Origin: Neelides folsomi
Lineage: Eukaryota; Arthropoda; Collembola; Neelipleona; Neelidae
DNA length: 64,000 bases
NCBI GenBank assembly: GCA_034687125.1
Contig: JAQGBZ010000096.1
Span: forward strand, 124,001 to 188,000
Direction: 5' to 3'
Position numbers and translations under genes: made by a program. Under the pieces are notes generated by a model, which saw only the letters and a program-made list of their open reading frames with translations, was not told where the DNA came from and did not search any database. Each line of letters begins with the position of its first letter. Position 1 is the first letter of the stretch. Below, in pieces: positions 1 through 27,900 of this stretch.

Positions 1-1164
1 TAATATTAACAGCTAATTTTGTGTAAAAAGGTCAATCTAATAACAATTACAATAAAATTAAACGTGATGAAATCCACGAACACACACTCAATAATTCAAT
101 ATTAAGGAAAACACATTAAATGAACTTTATAATAAGTAAATAAACTGATTAGTTGGCTTTTTCTCAATTACAATTACAAATGAGAAAAACACTTAAAAAT
201 AATTTATATATAATTAATTTCGTGATAAAATAAATAACACTACTACTTGTTTTAAGTAATATTGTAAAGTGATGTGATTTGTTGTTCATAAAACAAAATG
301 CGCAATTATTACCTTTTAAAAGAATCATTTTTTTCTGAATACAAAAAGATAGGGGAAATCAGGTATCACAAAGTAAAGCTATTTTCCTCTCAGCTGACAA
401 TCTTTCGTTCCTTTATGATGATAATTTAATTTTTTTGAGAGATCTATTCTCTTTATCTAAAGTCAAATTTAAAATTACTTGTAATGCATATCAGACCCTG
501 ATGTAAGAAAATTGAAATTAGTCATTTCAATAACTATAAATAATTTTTAATAATATAATTTAAACATATTAATTCTCTTCATTACTTCCTTTAAAATGAG
601 TCTCTATTTAATCGACGAAATACTTTAGCGTATGCTTAAAACAATGGTATTAATGAGGTAAAATGAGTCTAATATATCTAAAAACTACTTATAGGTTAAC
701 TATATTATATATAAATTAAATAAATTGGTTACAATTCGTAAAATTCAATCTAATTAATATCATAACGCTTGCCCATTATTGCTCTATTTAGTATAATTTG
801 TCCATTCAACAATGAGTCTCAATCTTTAGAGCCTTATCTGTTAGTATAACACTTTCCAATTTCACTCTATCTACACTCACTCACTCCAAATTGAAAAAAG
901 CTAATGAACCACCATTCATTTTTTTACTATTTATGTAGTAATAATAATAGTGCAGAGACCTGTAATAACAACAATGATATTTAAAATTTTAAATATGTAG
1001 AACAAGCATTTTTAAACAAAGAAAAGTAGTAGAGACGTGAGAGGGCGGGTAACCTTAAACATGTAAAGATCTCAAAGAGGTTCTACAGTCAATTTCCTCA
1101 AATCCCAATGAGAAGTAATTAGATAGAGGGCTGGGCAATAGGAAGTTGAAAAAGGAGACGAGAT
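1..1164. other. 3' flank of the MRCK gene, no gene seen
   Basis: AT-rich sequence downstream of the MRCK stop codon. The part nearest the stop, about 1020-1164, should include the MRCK 3' UTR. I found no open reading frame with family resemblance and no clear consensus poly(A) signal on the minus strand. Confidence 0.5.
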
Positions 1165-15101
<13,937 letters not shown>

Positions 15102-15435
15102 CCTGCTAAGTGACCTGTGAGGTCAAGGCGGGGAAGTATTCCTCTTGATATAAATCATGGCGGGAGTCGTCGGGGCGGGTGTGCCTCCTCCGCTGACTCC
15201 CCAGCCACTACTACAAATGAAGAGGACGAGATCGAAGGGACCTCCACCACTCACCCCACCACGTGATCTCCCGCCTCTCCCTCAAACTCCTCATAACCTC
15301 TTTTCCCTATCTCTTTTGCTATTCCCAATTCCTATGTTAAATCCTATGTAATTTCCCTATTCTTCGAGTCCAATAGGAAATTACGCAGTTTCCTCTTTCC
15401 TCTTCTTGGATGAGGTGAAAGTTGACCTCTCCGAC
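15102..15435. promoter_or_regulatory. Shared bidirectional promoter region of MRCK and seipin
   Basis: Only 334 bp separate the MRCK start codon (minus) from the seipin start codon (plus). The interval is clearly more GC-rich than its surroundings and must contain both 5' UTRs. On the plus strand it carries a proline-rich reading frame of 64 codons (15157-15351, starting MAGVVGAGVPPPLTPQ). That frame is in phase with the seipin ATG but is closed by a stop, so it may act as an upstream ORF of seipin or be chance. No TATA box is evident. Confidence 0.5.
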
Positions 15436-17100
15436 ATGCCCGGCTACCTCCTAGGTAAACTTCCGCCTTTTGAGTACAAGTTTTGACCACAACTAAACCA
15501 ACTCAACCTCTAATTATTTTTATTTAATTTAGGGAGGCTCCTAGGCCTGCCAGCCTACAAGGAGCGGACCTCGGCCCTTGTCGTAACAGCTCAGGAGACT
15601 TTGTACAAGACGATCCTCGTCCTCCTTACTGTCACTGCAATTGTCTGGATGGCCATTTTCCTATATGCGACATTCTATTACTCATACATGCCAGCCATTT
15701 CTCACTCCAGACCAATACATTTTCAATACAGGTTCAATACAGTTTCATAAAGCTCTTGATAATGCATGTGATTATGTCAATTATATAAATGTTTTTACGT
15801 CATTGGGATATTTAAAATTGGAGATCGGGTTACTTATATTTTTTGACAGATTTTTTATTTAGTTGATTGTTTTTTATTTAGTTAATAAAAAACTTTTAAT
15901 AGACTTTTTATTTAATTTGGTTTTGATTTGGATTTAATAGGGCTTGTGGAAGAGATAAAGGAATTTGCAATTTTCCTTCGGCTAACGTGACTCTCACAAG
16001 GAATCAAAATCTACTCATGATCGGCCAACCTTACAAGATCATCATCGAGCTTGAGATGCCAGAATCAGTTGGGAATCAAAATGTGGGGATGTTTATGGTT
16101 TGTAGCGTTCTGAAGGATAAAGAAGGGATACTCTTGGATAAATCATGTCGATCTGCAATGCTTCACTACAAGTCTCCTCTGCATCATCTCATTGTCACAT
16201 TACTGTTTTCTCCTTTTCTGATGTCTGGGTCATTAGAAGAAAAGCAAGTTGTGACGGTGGAATTATTTTCGAACTTTGAAGAAGATCCGGTATTTTTTTA
16301 ATTCTTACTTAAGTTCTCCATTCTCACCACAAGTCACCTAAGATCAATTACAAATGTTTTCATTTTTAATTATCATGTTTATTATTTCCAGCGCCGTCCT
16401 GTGACTGAAGCTTTTGTAGAAATTGAAAATCAACACGTCGACATTTATGGAGCTCATTTGAAAATCCATGCACATTTTTCGGGTCTTCGGTATATTATGT
16501 TCCATTGGCCAATTCTCTCAGCTTGTATTGGAATCGTCACAAATTTATTCTTCCTCACAATCATCGCCTTCCTTTCTTGGTACAAGTTTTGTACTCCGAA
16601 AGAAATTATTTATCATGCGGGCTACGACCTCAATAAAGCTAGGGACATTGAGGAACGAAGAGCTCAAGCAAAACAGAAATTAATAAGAGATCGTATGTAA
16701 AAATTATAATTATTAATTATTCTTTATAAATTAATTTCAATCTAAATAAAGAAACAATAATATATGGTTTTATGATTGGATAGGTACGAAATTACTACAA
16801 GCGCAGTCAGAAAGAAATAAATCAGACGGTAGCTCTCGAACTGAAGTCGTCCCAGCCATTAAAGAAGATTTAGAAAAGAAATCAACTGATGATGCTAAAG
16901 AGAAAATTGACGGAGAGAATGAAGAGAAATTCGAATCTTCCTCTGAATTTGAGCTTGTTGAGAAAGATAACAAAAGTGGGAATTCTTCTTCTGACGAAGT
17001 TAAAACAGAACCAAAGGAAGAAGAGAGAAATAATGACAAAGAGAACGATGGATTAAGAAAACGAACACCGCTTGTTCCCATCCAATCTCATCCTCAGTGA
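15436..17100 (+). CDS. Seipin (BSCL2): Seipin (lipid droplet biogenesis protein)
   Basis: ER membrane protein that oligomerises at ER-lipid droplet contacts and organises droplet formation. Exons: 15436-15454, 15533-15731, 15941-16289, 16392-16692, 16784-17100. Phases agree and give 394 aa. Seen: TM1 about 33-56 (TILVLLTVTAIVWMAIFLYA); lumenal beta-sandwich with the conserved stretches FYYSYMPAISHSRPIHF, GMFMVCSVL and CRSAMLHYKSPL, including the lumenal hydrophobic helix (LIVTLLFSPF); then FSGLRYIMFHWPILSA leading into TM2 about 226-254; then an acidic, lysine/serine-rich cytosolic tail of about 130 residues. The order matches Drosophila Seipin. I chose the ATG at 15436 because it opens directly onto the family N-terminus; an upstream in-frame frame at 15157 is stopped before it. 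The first coding exon is only 19 nt. Confidence 0.95.
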
Positions 17101-18381
17101 TTTCTTTACTTCTTCCTTAACCAGCTCCAATTTAGTCAGTTCATTTACGAACACTCCATGGATTGTGGAAAAGAAATCTCAAAAAAGCGAAACGCAGAAA
17201 TTATGAATTAGAACGAGATTTTGTAAAAATCGATTAATTATTAAGTTGAAAGTTACATTTGTAATTATTTTGTTCAAACGATGTTACTTGCTTCAATGCA
17301 AGTATTGTTCAATGCTTCCTCAAAGCTGTCTGTATTAATTCATAACAAATTAATGTTAAGTCTTATATAACTAATCAGTTATATCTATACAAAGTAACTT
17401 TATTAAAACATTACAATTCAAGTATACATACATGACATTCACAATAATTTTCAAGACTATTTCTATCAATTATTGCTTTAATTAACAATTTCTTTGTGAA
17501 ACAGAAAGTTCAATATTGATATCCAATTTTCAAAACATTTCTTTTGCTTATAATTTAGCAAACCTAATAAAGTACATAAATAACTGACATTAACCGCAAA
17601 CTAATTTACACATTGTTTGTGTAAAAGTACTTTAATTGTACAATTAATATTAACAATCTATCACTAATATACATTCTTATTGAATTGTTATTTTTGTAAT
17701 TTTCTTCTAAAAGTTTATTTTCTGTTACTTTTTCCTTAAACTTTCCTTTGATATCAAAAGTCCAATTAAACATACTTTGGAATGAACAATGTTGAATGAT
17801 AATAATGAGTGAAATTCAAACGCCATTTTATAATTAAGTAATATTTACTAGTCATGTATCAATGTTATTATAATAATTATATTATATTATAATAATTGTT
17901 TATGCGATTTAAACAAGTTATATGAAGCAAACGATTTATTTTTCTTTTATATGTATGATTTTGCGTTAATTGAATAAATTGACTTTAATTAATTGTTTAC
18001 TTATTTGCTTATCAATATCTTACTCTCACTGCGTATTCAACAATCTACGCCTTTAGCTTATGTTAATCATAAAATGCAATAAGAGTTAAATGTTTAAGAA
18101 TTCATCCAAGACGAGATAATTCAATCATTATGTGTATGTTAAATACAGTAAAATAAAAATTATAAACATGCCTTTAATAATTAACAAAGTAACAAATATC
18201 GTAAAATAGCATTTTTAAATAAACTCACTAAAAATATTTCTCTTCAGTAGATTTTGTTTCGTTTATTTATATTTTTTAACGTTTTTGTATTTAGCAAAGT
18301 AATTAATTTAATTGACATTGTTAAATCATTAAATCGTAATCCATCATTTGAAAACTAGTAGTTATATAGCTTGGATTAGAA
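17101..18381. other. Intergenic region between seipin and tektin
   Basis: AT-rich sequence with the seipin 3' UTR at its start (possible AATAAA near 17567) and the tektin 5' flank at its end. No coding exon, RNA gene or repeat structure was recognised. Confidence 0.5.
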
Positions 18382-20274
18382 ATGGAACCGTTTAATGCAA
18401 AGGCCCGAGGAGCAACTTGGACTCCAAGTTATTGTGCGCCTGACGCAAGATTTTATCCGGATACTTTCTATCAACCGACTTCACCTGGGTATACAGGATG
18501 GGTCTCACGGTAATCCCACTCGTATTGATCCAACTTAATGCTAAGCTTTCATTGATTTAATTCCCAAATGACAGTTCATATATCACTTTAAGAGTTACGA
18601 CTTTACAAGCAATTTTTAAAAGCATTTTTAATTCGAAACTTTTTAAAAAAATGAATAGCAAAAGAGTTATCTGTCCCCCTGGACCAAGAAAATACAACGA
18701 GAGCGAATGGACATGGACGACGAGACAAACGTTCGATACAATTGCTGAAGAATCCGCTGTTGCTGAGCATTTAGCGTCTGAAGCCTTTAGAGCAGCAACT
18801 TTCGCTGATGAGGTCAACTCCCAAGCAAGAGCTGAAGTCGAAGAGCGGTTCAAACAAAGACTCACAGATTTAAATCTCTTTCGGGATGAGCTTTCGAGGA
18901 ATCTCCAATCCATCTCGGATGAAGTTGATGCTCTTGGAATTTACAGAACCAGAATCTGGCATGCACTTGCGAATATTAATAAGCTTTATGAAGTCGACAA
19001 TGAAATCATAGAACTTCGGTAACCGGGATAAACACAGAGATTTACACAATATCATAAATATGACAATTTAAAGTTAATGCTTTATTTAAAATTTATTTAA
19101 TATTTTTTAGAAATTGTCGCATTGGAATTGATCTCGTTCGAGATTCTCCTGAACTTGAAATAGAAGCCGAAATGAAGGCAGCCCAAGGAATTAAGTCAGT
19201 TCTCCAAAAAGCTGAAGAAGAAGTGGAAGAGCAAATGAGAATTCTCAGGAAAACGAGATTCCACATGGGCCATTCGTTGCTAGACAAGGAATCGGCGTTT
19301 AAGATCGACTGCGAAGCATCCAAATTGCATGATCATTCCGAAAACCTTAGTAAAGTATGCGATGAGATTTGTCTTGGCGAAGAGTCGAAACTTGACGAAT
19401 CGGATGTTGGATCTTGGGATTTGATTTTATCAAAGAATCGAGAGAAAGCAGATAAAGCAGTTTTACTTGGGAGACTTCTTCGAGCATCCATAGATTCAAT
19501 TTTACGATCAGCGTATGAAGATATTCAAAAACAAGTTTGCGCGACAAATTCGGCATTTTTCAAAAGGACTAAAGCATTGATTGAAGCAAAAGCGCAATTT
19601 CAAGAACACCATTCAAATGTACGAATATTATTTTAATTAATTATTTTACTAATAATTATTTTCAACTCATACAGATTAGAAGTTTCACTTTGATTGAATG
19701 GTTAGACTGACAATAAATGGGTTATTAATTAATTAACATAAAGCGTTTATTTTAGGTCGGGATTAAAATCGGTGAAATTCAAACGACGATCTGTATGTTA
19801 AGGAAAGCATTTGATGGGAGAGAAAGTTCAATTGCTCTTGCTGAAACTCGACTTCATTTTAGAACCCATAGACCTCGTTGTGAGAACATTAGGTAATTGT
19901 TTTAGGTTTTACCCAAAGTAATTAAATCGGGTTGGAATAGATGAATAAATTAACATTGAATTTGTTTTATTGTAATTTACTAAAATTATGCAAGGCCTTT
20001 AATTAATTAAAGATCTTTCCTGAAATCTAATTTTCCTATATTGCATATCGATAGAGATGCGGTTGAAAGGAGTTTGCTCATGGAAGTCTCTGGGCTGACC
20101 GATCAACAAGCGAAATTGAACGAGAAAATCTTACAAGCTCAACAAGTTCTTAAAAGTCTTAACCGAACGCTACTTGAGCTCGAAGAGGCGATCAATGTTA
20201 AGACCAACTCAATTGCCATTGATGAAGCTCAAGTCATGCCGCTTCGTCAAACTCTCTTTTTCACCGATTACTAG
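18382..20274 (+). CDS. Tektin family protein (divergent)
   Basis: Tektins are coiled-coil filament proteins inside the doublet microtubules of cilia and sperm flagella. Exons: 18382-18509, 18575-19018, 19111-19618, 19756-19892, 20055-20274. Phases agree and give 478 aa, a normal tektin length. Seen: an N-terminal linker rich in Pro, Tyr and aromatics; then rod segments with the tektin landmarks RNCRIGIDLVRDSPELEIEAEM (truncated here to RIGIDLVRD as the key part), LDKESAFKIDCEASKLH, ICMLRKAF and ALAETRLHFRTHRPR; and the C-terminal NVKTNSIAIDEAQVMPLRQTL, which corresponds to the family ending around NSLxIDxxxCMxxRK. The signature nonapeptide RPNVELCRD is degenerate: RPRCENIRD. I place it nearest tektin-3/5 or tektin-1-like proteins but cannot assign the paralogue. 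AATAAA at 20354 follows the stop by about 80 bp. Confidence 0.88.
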
Positions 20275-20353
20275 TACTCATATTATTAGGCAAAATTTTA
20301 TATTGTAATTAATTTAGATATCATCAATTCCTTATGTATATTATTCTAATTTT

Positions 20354-20359
20354 AATAAA
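20354..20359 (+). terminator. Poly(A) signal of the tektin gene
   Basis: A consensus AATAAA about 80 bp after the tektin stop, in a T/A-rich 3' flank. The position fits a short 3' UTR. Confidence 0.5.
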
Positions 20360-23300
20360 AATAAAAATTCAGCATTTTATAAAACTACACTTTGTACACA
20401 AATAATATTAATTTAATCAACTGTAACACACAAGTAGTTAAACTTATACTTTTGATCGTATGCATTTATAATGTATTTACGTTATGCATAATTAATCAAA
20501 TGTAGTTGGTTTAATAACAAAAAAATAAATGTAAATACAATTTACCATAAGTTGATAAACACAATTCATAAGATGAGAACAATTTTAACAACACACACTT
20601 TAGAAAGTTCAAAACAGGATATCGTGCTACTTAAATTTTTTTAAATAACATTATTTAGCAAAACTTAAGTTTAATTTACTTTAGCTCAGCATGTGTATAG
20701 AATTAAGTGTTAATTTAAAAAATGTGCAAGTAAAATCGCATTTCACTTATTGGAATTATAATTCAATGATTCACTTTATTTCCAATCTGACACATTAACA
20801 CAATGAAAAAATCCCCATATTTAACGTTCCCTTAAATCTTTTTAAATTGTAATCTCCTACTGGCACTGATATCATAATGACTAACTAACTAAAAAATGTC
20901 AAACATGTAGGTGGTTCAAAATTTAGAGAAATGTAAGAAAATTTGTACTATGGTTGAAAGTTGAATAAAATGAGATTTTTTCAAATGGGATTTTGCACAC
21001 TCTTGATCTACATTTATTTTTATAGAAGAGTTATAAGAAATATACATGGACTATTAACTCTTCAGCTGCCTAAAAGAAGATGTTTAAAGCATTTAGAAAG
21101 GATTCAGTGACAAACTGTGAGGTTTGTGTGGGGGTTCGGGTGGACAAATGTGATTTGGAAGTGAGCCAAACACCAACGGCGTCTCAGTTTCCTCTCCACA
21201 CTCGACCGAGGAGCATCTCGGTTCTTCTTCTCTCAATTACAACCTTCCACACATTTTGACACACTCAACATCCCACGCATTCTACCCTTGCGATTTCATT
21301 CTTCTTTCTTACTATCCTTGTAACAATGTGCCAAAATACACACAATTATTACCTGTAAACAAAGGCTAAACAATTCATATTTACCTCAAAGTATTAACGT
21401 ATTAAGTAATGAAATAATGTGCGCACTTTGAAGTGGGGACAATCAATGCAACTTTAGAAAACAATCAACTTGAACTTACAAGTGTATATGATTACAAATT
21501 GTACCTAAAGAATACTTCTCTGTCTCTTGTACCTATAAGGTTGAAATGGGTCTTTGTTCAATCTGATAAACTTATTCAATGTTTGCAGTTTTTTGCAATC
21601 ATGGTCATGAAAATATATTAAATAGTGTGAGTTTGCAAGTAGATTCAAACCTGATCTTTCGCAATTTGACCATCGAATATAAAATAATCGCCCAATGAAG
21701 TTGACATTAGTGAATAATATGAATATATAAAAATACGTATATTGTGTTATAAACAAAGTGCTGAAAACTTAAAAACTATTGTTTATGTATATACTGTACT
21801 TTTATAGGAGTCACCAATTTAAAACTTTTGCAAAATTACAATTTTCTGATTTGGTATTGAAAAGTGTGAATTTGTTTTCAAGTTTTTCAATTTAAGACTA
21901 TTGATAAATAAAGAGTACCAACCAACCTTCCAATCTTTCAAGACTTTTTAAGACATAGGAGATTCACATATAAAAAGTAAGTTCATTTCTTTAAATTTAA
22001 TGTATTAAATACACTCTTGGTGTCTGGTGTTACAAACATTTAGGAGTAGTTGATACAAATCTGCTTGTAGGTGATACCAAAATGAAATATATAGGTATTA
22101 TTTACGTATATTTATCTATTTTTCTGTGATTTAATTTGTACCACAAATATTTTATTACTGATCAGGATAATACCTGCATAATCAGTTAAATACATTAATT
22201 ATTATGTGAATTCCGTTAGAATATAAAATATAAAATATTTACGAGTTACTTGTTTTTGCTTAAGCTCACGCGAGCGTTTATTGAGAATGGGAATGGGAGA
22301 TGTTCTCGAGTTTTGCAGAGGAAATATCGCAGATAAGGTGAATGTAGACCTTACCTAAATATGTGTATGATATCTATACTATGATACATCCATGCAATTT
22401 CTATTGGCCAAACATACAAGTAGTGTTTGTTCAAATAATTTTCAGAAATATTTTATAATGTATCATATAAATACATTCTAATCTATGTATGTATTTGTAA
22501 TATAACATATAATCACATTACATTATTTATGTAGCGTACATATTCTTACAAAAAGTGAATTTATTTAATCAACATGTTTGCATTTTTCATATCCCTTATC
22601 TGGTGACACTTTATCGAGAGTTCGTAAAGTAGAGTTGTAGCAATAGGTAGCCAACTCATTCACTTATTTTTTAAATTCGCGAATTTGTGCTTGACACGTA
22701 CAAATATGTATGATATTGCGAATAAAGTTATGAATTTAGTATTAGAACATTATAAATTCCGATTATACATATAATAATCTTTAACTGGAAAATTGAAAGT
22801 CTGGGGAACCCCTTTCAACTACCAATAAAACGAATTGTAATAAGTGGTGGGAGAACGGGTAGTGAATTTAGTTAGTAGGCCATTAATTATGTAACATATA
22901 TACCTACATATTATATAATAATACAGAAAGAACGCATTCATCAGTTCATCACCATTAATAAATATTTGATGAAGATAATTCTTAATGTTAGTTTGAGTCG
23001 TTTCCCTTAATGTCATACGATGAATGTTGTTGAGGTTGGAAATTGGATTGTACATATGTCGATAAGGAATTCATAGTCTATTAAAGAGTGGACAGAAGAT
23101 CTACAAATAAACACTCGACATGGATAATCCTTAGTTTTATGCAAATTTTATAATAAATCTTCTTATCACCGATTCGTGGTTTATGATAATTTATATAAAG
23201 CACAAATATTTATTTACGTAGCCAAATGACAATATTATTTCATTGATTTGGTGCTTGAATTTCTAGTATTTACTCTTTACAAAGCTCTATTATAATACTA

Positions 23301-26300
23301 CAAAGAACTATAGAATACTAGGTATTTAAAAATGTCTAGTCTGATTTGAAATGAAAACAAGTGAATTGGATTCATTGGTATAAAAGAATGATCATGATTT
23401 ATTTTTTCAATAGATCTGAAGCTAAACTACAATATTTTTTAAATATGAAATCAAAATCATGATTCATCTAAATATTCGCATTTACTTTCCTTGTTGTGCA
23501 AAGGCACCTATGTATTTTACAATAATTGATAATAATGGCAATGATGAGTAAAAAGAACTGTTAAGTTTAGTAGGAAGTCCAAAGACAGAAAGATTTTTTG
23601 TATACCATATGGTACTACAGTACTACTTAATGTTGTATTATGTGGTCTGTAGACAAATAAATAATTAAATAGTTATTTCAAATATAAAAAACATTTTATT
23701 TGTTATTTTGCATCCTACTTGGAAGTAAATATGATAATTTAAATGAAGATGATTAATTCCAGTAAAATATATAAGCAATACATCATGTTATACGAATAAT
23801 GTCATTCTAAATGTCAATGATGAAGCTACTTTAACAATTATCAAACCAAAACTATAAAGTGAAAAAGCTGTTTTGGTCGAATAGCTCTTTTCTTCAACAC
23901 ATGGGAAATAGATACAGACGTTATTACATTGCAATAGTATAGATAGCTACATATAACTAAATACAATATTTATGTATTATTATGTGGGGCTAAAGGTGAT
24001 TGAGAACCGTGCAAAAAACTAAGAATTTACATATTACGTACATGCTTACCTATTTACTACCATATACGGTACCGGTACTATAGTATATGCAATATTAGTA
24101 CTATACTTATCTTATAACTAAACAGTCACTCCAAGTAGCTTATATTGTTAGCTAGTAATTGGTTAGCTGGTTAGTTAGTTATAGAGGGAAACGCTAAACA
24201 GACATGTACATCGGATCTGATAGCCTTCAAAAAAGTTCTTTGGGTGGAAAACATTATTAATACTGGTATGCTAAAGAAGGATTTATGGTATTGGTATAAC
24301 TTTATAATGATAATGACAAAACCCGAGAGTTCAGAGACCGATTGATGTATTCTACAGATAGTATTATGCAGTGCGAACTGCCAACAGAAAATGAAAAATA
24401 TCATAGGATTTATATAATAAAAATGAGAGTAAACAATTGGTAAACGAACACAATTAAGAGACCTCACATTACACTGGCACAATTTTTATGAGTAGGTCTT
24501 GGTCCAGAACAGAACCCAGAACTGAACCTACTCTATTACAATAAGTATATGGAGAAACGACACTTCATTATCAGATATTATTATACCTCTATAATTTTAG
24601 CCATCCATATCTCTTATTCATTGCATATTTATAATTATAAGCAATTACAACGAGAGTAAAGGTATAAACTTTATCCCACGCAATTGATTTTCTCTTTATT
24701 TTTGTCAACTTTGCTCTTCAAAAAATGCAAACAGTTGCGAAAAAATTTATAATACACCACACACGAAGGTTATAAAATGTTAAATTGCTCATTAACCCTT
24801 ATGCCCTTTTTGTTTTATATTGGAATAATGACCATGATGCATATGAAATATTGCAATTGATCCCAAATCCACGTAATTTAATTATGTACATAGATAATAC
24901 ATGTTATATTAAAATAGCAAATGTAAATGTCAAACTTATTACTTATACTCTAACTATGCATGGTCTTGAATTGAATTATCGAATAAAGGATTCTTTTTAC
25001 CCAAAAATATCTTCAAACCTATTGTAATACTAATTGGGAATGTAGAAGCGGAGTAAGCCAAAGGCCTTTTGTGAAGTTTGTGTGGAACCAAGGTCTGCGA
25101 GTTTGAGTCGTGACTGCCAAGTTCGATTCCATACATATTATACTCGTAACTTTTCAAACCTCTATGTAGGTATTCACTTTTAAGAATATGTAATTCGAGA
25201 GGCTTGTTTGTATGGTCAGAGAAGAAAATGGGCGAGAAAATGGAACGTGAAACGCCATTAGGATTCGTAACAAGAAGAATGTTATGTAATGACACGTCCT
25301 GCGTTTTAATGCAAGTGAAAACAATAATAGAAAGATTTAATTTACAACTCGCCCTTCTTTAGATCGAGTTAACTCATTTGTCAGACTGTGAGCATTGCTA
25401 CTTATGCAACTCTTTATTTACTCGTATTTATCATTCAACATATCATTTGTCTTTTGATAGTTATAAAATGCTCATATTAATTTTTACTGTACAAGAACAG
25501 TACAAACTACACAAATTTAATTTATCAACATTTTTCGACGTTAATGACAATGGCATTGTCATATCATCTTAATTTTTTTAATCCGTATTTTAAATCTTAT
25601 CTTTGCAAGGTCCCATGAATGTACACTATGTAACACATAAGTAAATTCAATGGAGTTTTTGTTGATTCTTATTGGTACAAGTGTTTTAATAGTAAATTGT
25701 TATTGCATTTTCATAATGAGTCTCATATTAATTAAGCTGGCACATCCTTTGGATTATTTATTGAGTAACTTGAGATTTTGAGATGATCTTAAGGGCAATG
25801 TGCCGGAGACAACAATGATTAAAATTGCTTAAGAGATTAAGAAGGCGCCAAAGGTTTTTATTACTCTCGAGCTGCAGATGAAAAAAAGAATGTGAGAAGT
25901 TATGCAAAGAGGCGACAATTTTATTTTTCAACATTTTTCTTATACTAGAGACCAAAATCCAAAGATTGTAAAACCTATTTTTATATCTACCACGATATAT
26001 CTTTATTTTTTGGGTTCGGTTGGAAAGATCTGCGAACCTAAACAGAACTTTCGGTTCATTTCATTGCTTTTCCTCAATTTATATTGGATGAATAGAGTCT
26101 CACTGAAAGAGTTAATGCATTGGGAATGTCGTGGGGGGTTTTTAAGCCGTCTGGCAATTTCAATTTGCGTCTGGGAAGAGTTAACAAATTGTGTTTCCAA
26201 TCACTTTCTAAAAAGGAAGACAGGGACAATGGATGAAAACATCGGAGATGCTTCCAATGGGTGTTGTGAATGATACACACGGAAGTTGTTGAGTTTAAAA

Positions 26301-27739
26301 CAAACTTTTGGCTTCCAAACTTCTTCCGCGATTACTTTCAAAAGAGAGACAACTTTGAGTTCAAACAGTGAAAACAGTCATATTTAATAAAGCGTTAAGT
26401 ACGTTGGTTTTAGTTGACAATGACTTGACTTTAGTTTTACAATGCCAATGGAACTATTATACCTAATACATATTAGTATCTATTTCTGAAACTACTGAAA
26501 TTTTCTCAACGTAAAGTAAGGAAATTCCACTAATTTTGATATATGCAATACTTTAATATACAATTTATATGAATCATATCACCAGTAGATAGGTAGTGGT
26601 TTAATTTAAATAATCTGTTAATAAATATGTAAATGTGTATTATATTTAGTTAACTACACATTAATAGGCACAGAGCACGGAGATAACATACAGATATTGC
26701 AATTATTGTAAGATTAAATGTTTATGTTATAAACATCATGATATAACACTATATGATTACGATGGCTAAAATCACTTAAAAGGTTATAATTAAACTATTT
26801 AAAACCATGAGCCTCAAGTGAGTGGCAATAAAGGTAAAATGGTAATAGACCGAGACGGAACATGCTGACTCTTTGGTTAGGACTTATGAACTTATGAATA
26901 TGAATGATGATAAATGATGAGTGATGAATGCATTAAACCATAAACTTACTTTCAAAATAAGCTTCATTAAACGAATTAAAGTTAGAATGAAATTCCAGAC
27001 GAGTCCCTTTCATGATTCTTCAATTCAATAAAATTTAGAAGCATGAATTAAAACTGAAAATGCTGCAATTTTAAAAACTCATTAATGATTCATAAATATA
27101 ACTTTACATAATATTCGTAAAATGCAAATTATGATCTTAGCTATTATGCAACTAATAGAATATTTAATAAAAAATAATATACTGGAGTAAAGTATAGACA
27201 ATCTAATCCTATCAGTGTTTTATTATTTATTTCTCTACATTGCACTATTACACTTAATGTTAGGTATATTATTTTATATGTCACAATGAGTTATTGGATA
27301 GTTATTTCTTGTCAGCTTTTAAGTAATTGCGAGTACGTCGCATTTATTTTTGCATCGTTCAATGGAGAGAATGAACTTTTCTAATATTAGATTTCATCGC
27401 ATGAGAAATGAAAATTTGGTTCACTTCCTTTCGGAGTAAAAGTCAACGGCTTTGTCTATTCCAACTTCTAAGGGAAAAGAAATAAATGGGAAGAATATAA
27501 ATACTAATTTTCTTTTCCCATCAAATTAAGATGGAATTGCAATTGTGGTCTTTGAACAGCCCAAATTTCGTTTTCATTACGTATATTACATCAGGATTTT
27601 TCTAAATTAATAGGTCCAATTGAACTGCAAATTGTTATGAGCATTATGGGTGCTCATTAAATCAGAATACTATGTATTGTAGGTAATTTTTCCTATTTAG
27701 ACAACAATTCATATTGATTTTTCAGTGGATCAAAACATT

Positions 27740-27842
27740 TCTCTGACTATATTGTATGATTCTTGGTATAATTTATAATACATTAACTAAAAGATTAAAA
27801 CAATATTTTATGATAAAGAATGTTTTACAATATAGTCAGAGA
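27740..27842. repeat. Hairpin-forming inverted repeat
   Basis: Left arm 27740-27756 (TCTCTGACTATATTGTA) and right arm 27826-27842 are perfect reverse complements over 17 nt with a 69-nt loop. Similarity stops sharply at both ends of the arms. It may be a small MITE remnant; no target-site duplication is obvious. Confidence 0.6.
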
Positions 27843-27900
27843 TATTGTGTAACTCTTATTTAATAAAGCTGAAAGTAAAAGCTTTAAAACTCAAACGGGA

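Noticed and set aside
24785-25027. An 80-codon plus-strand frame in the intergenic region
   Set aside because: Composition is that of random AT-rich DNA and no homology or gene signals are seen.
25080-25160. A tRNA-like GTTCGATTCC box
   Set aside because: No matching A box, acceptor stem or cloverleaf could be drawn around it.
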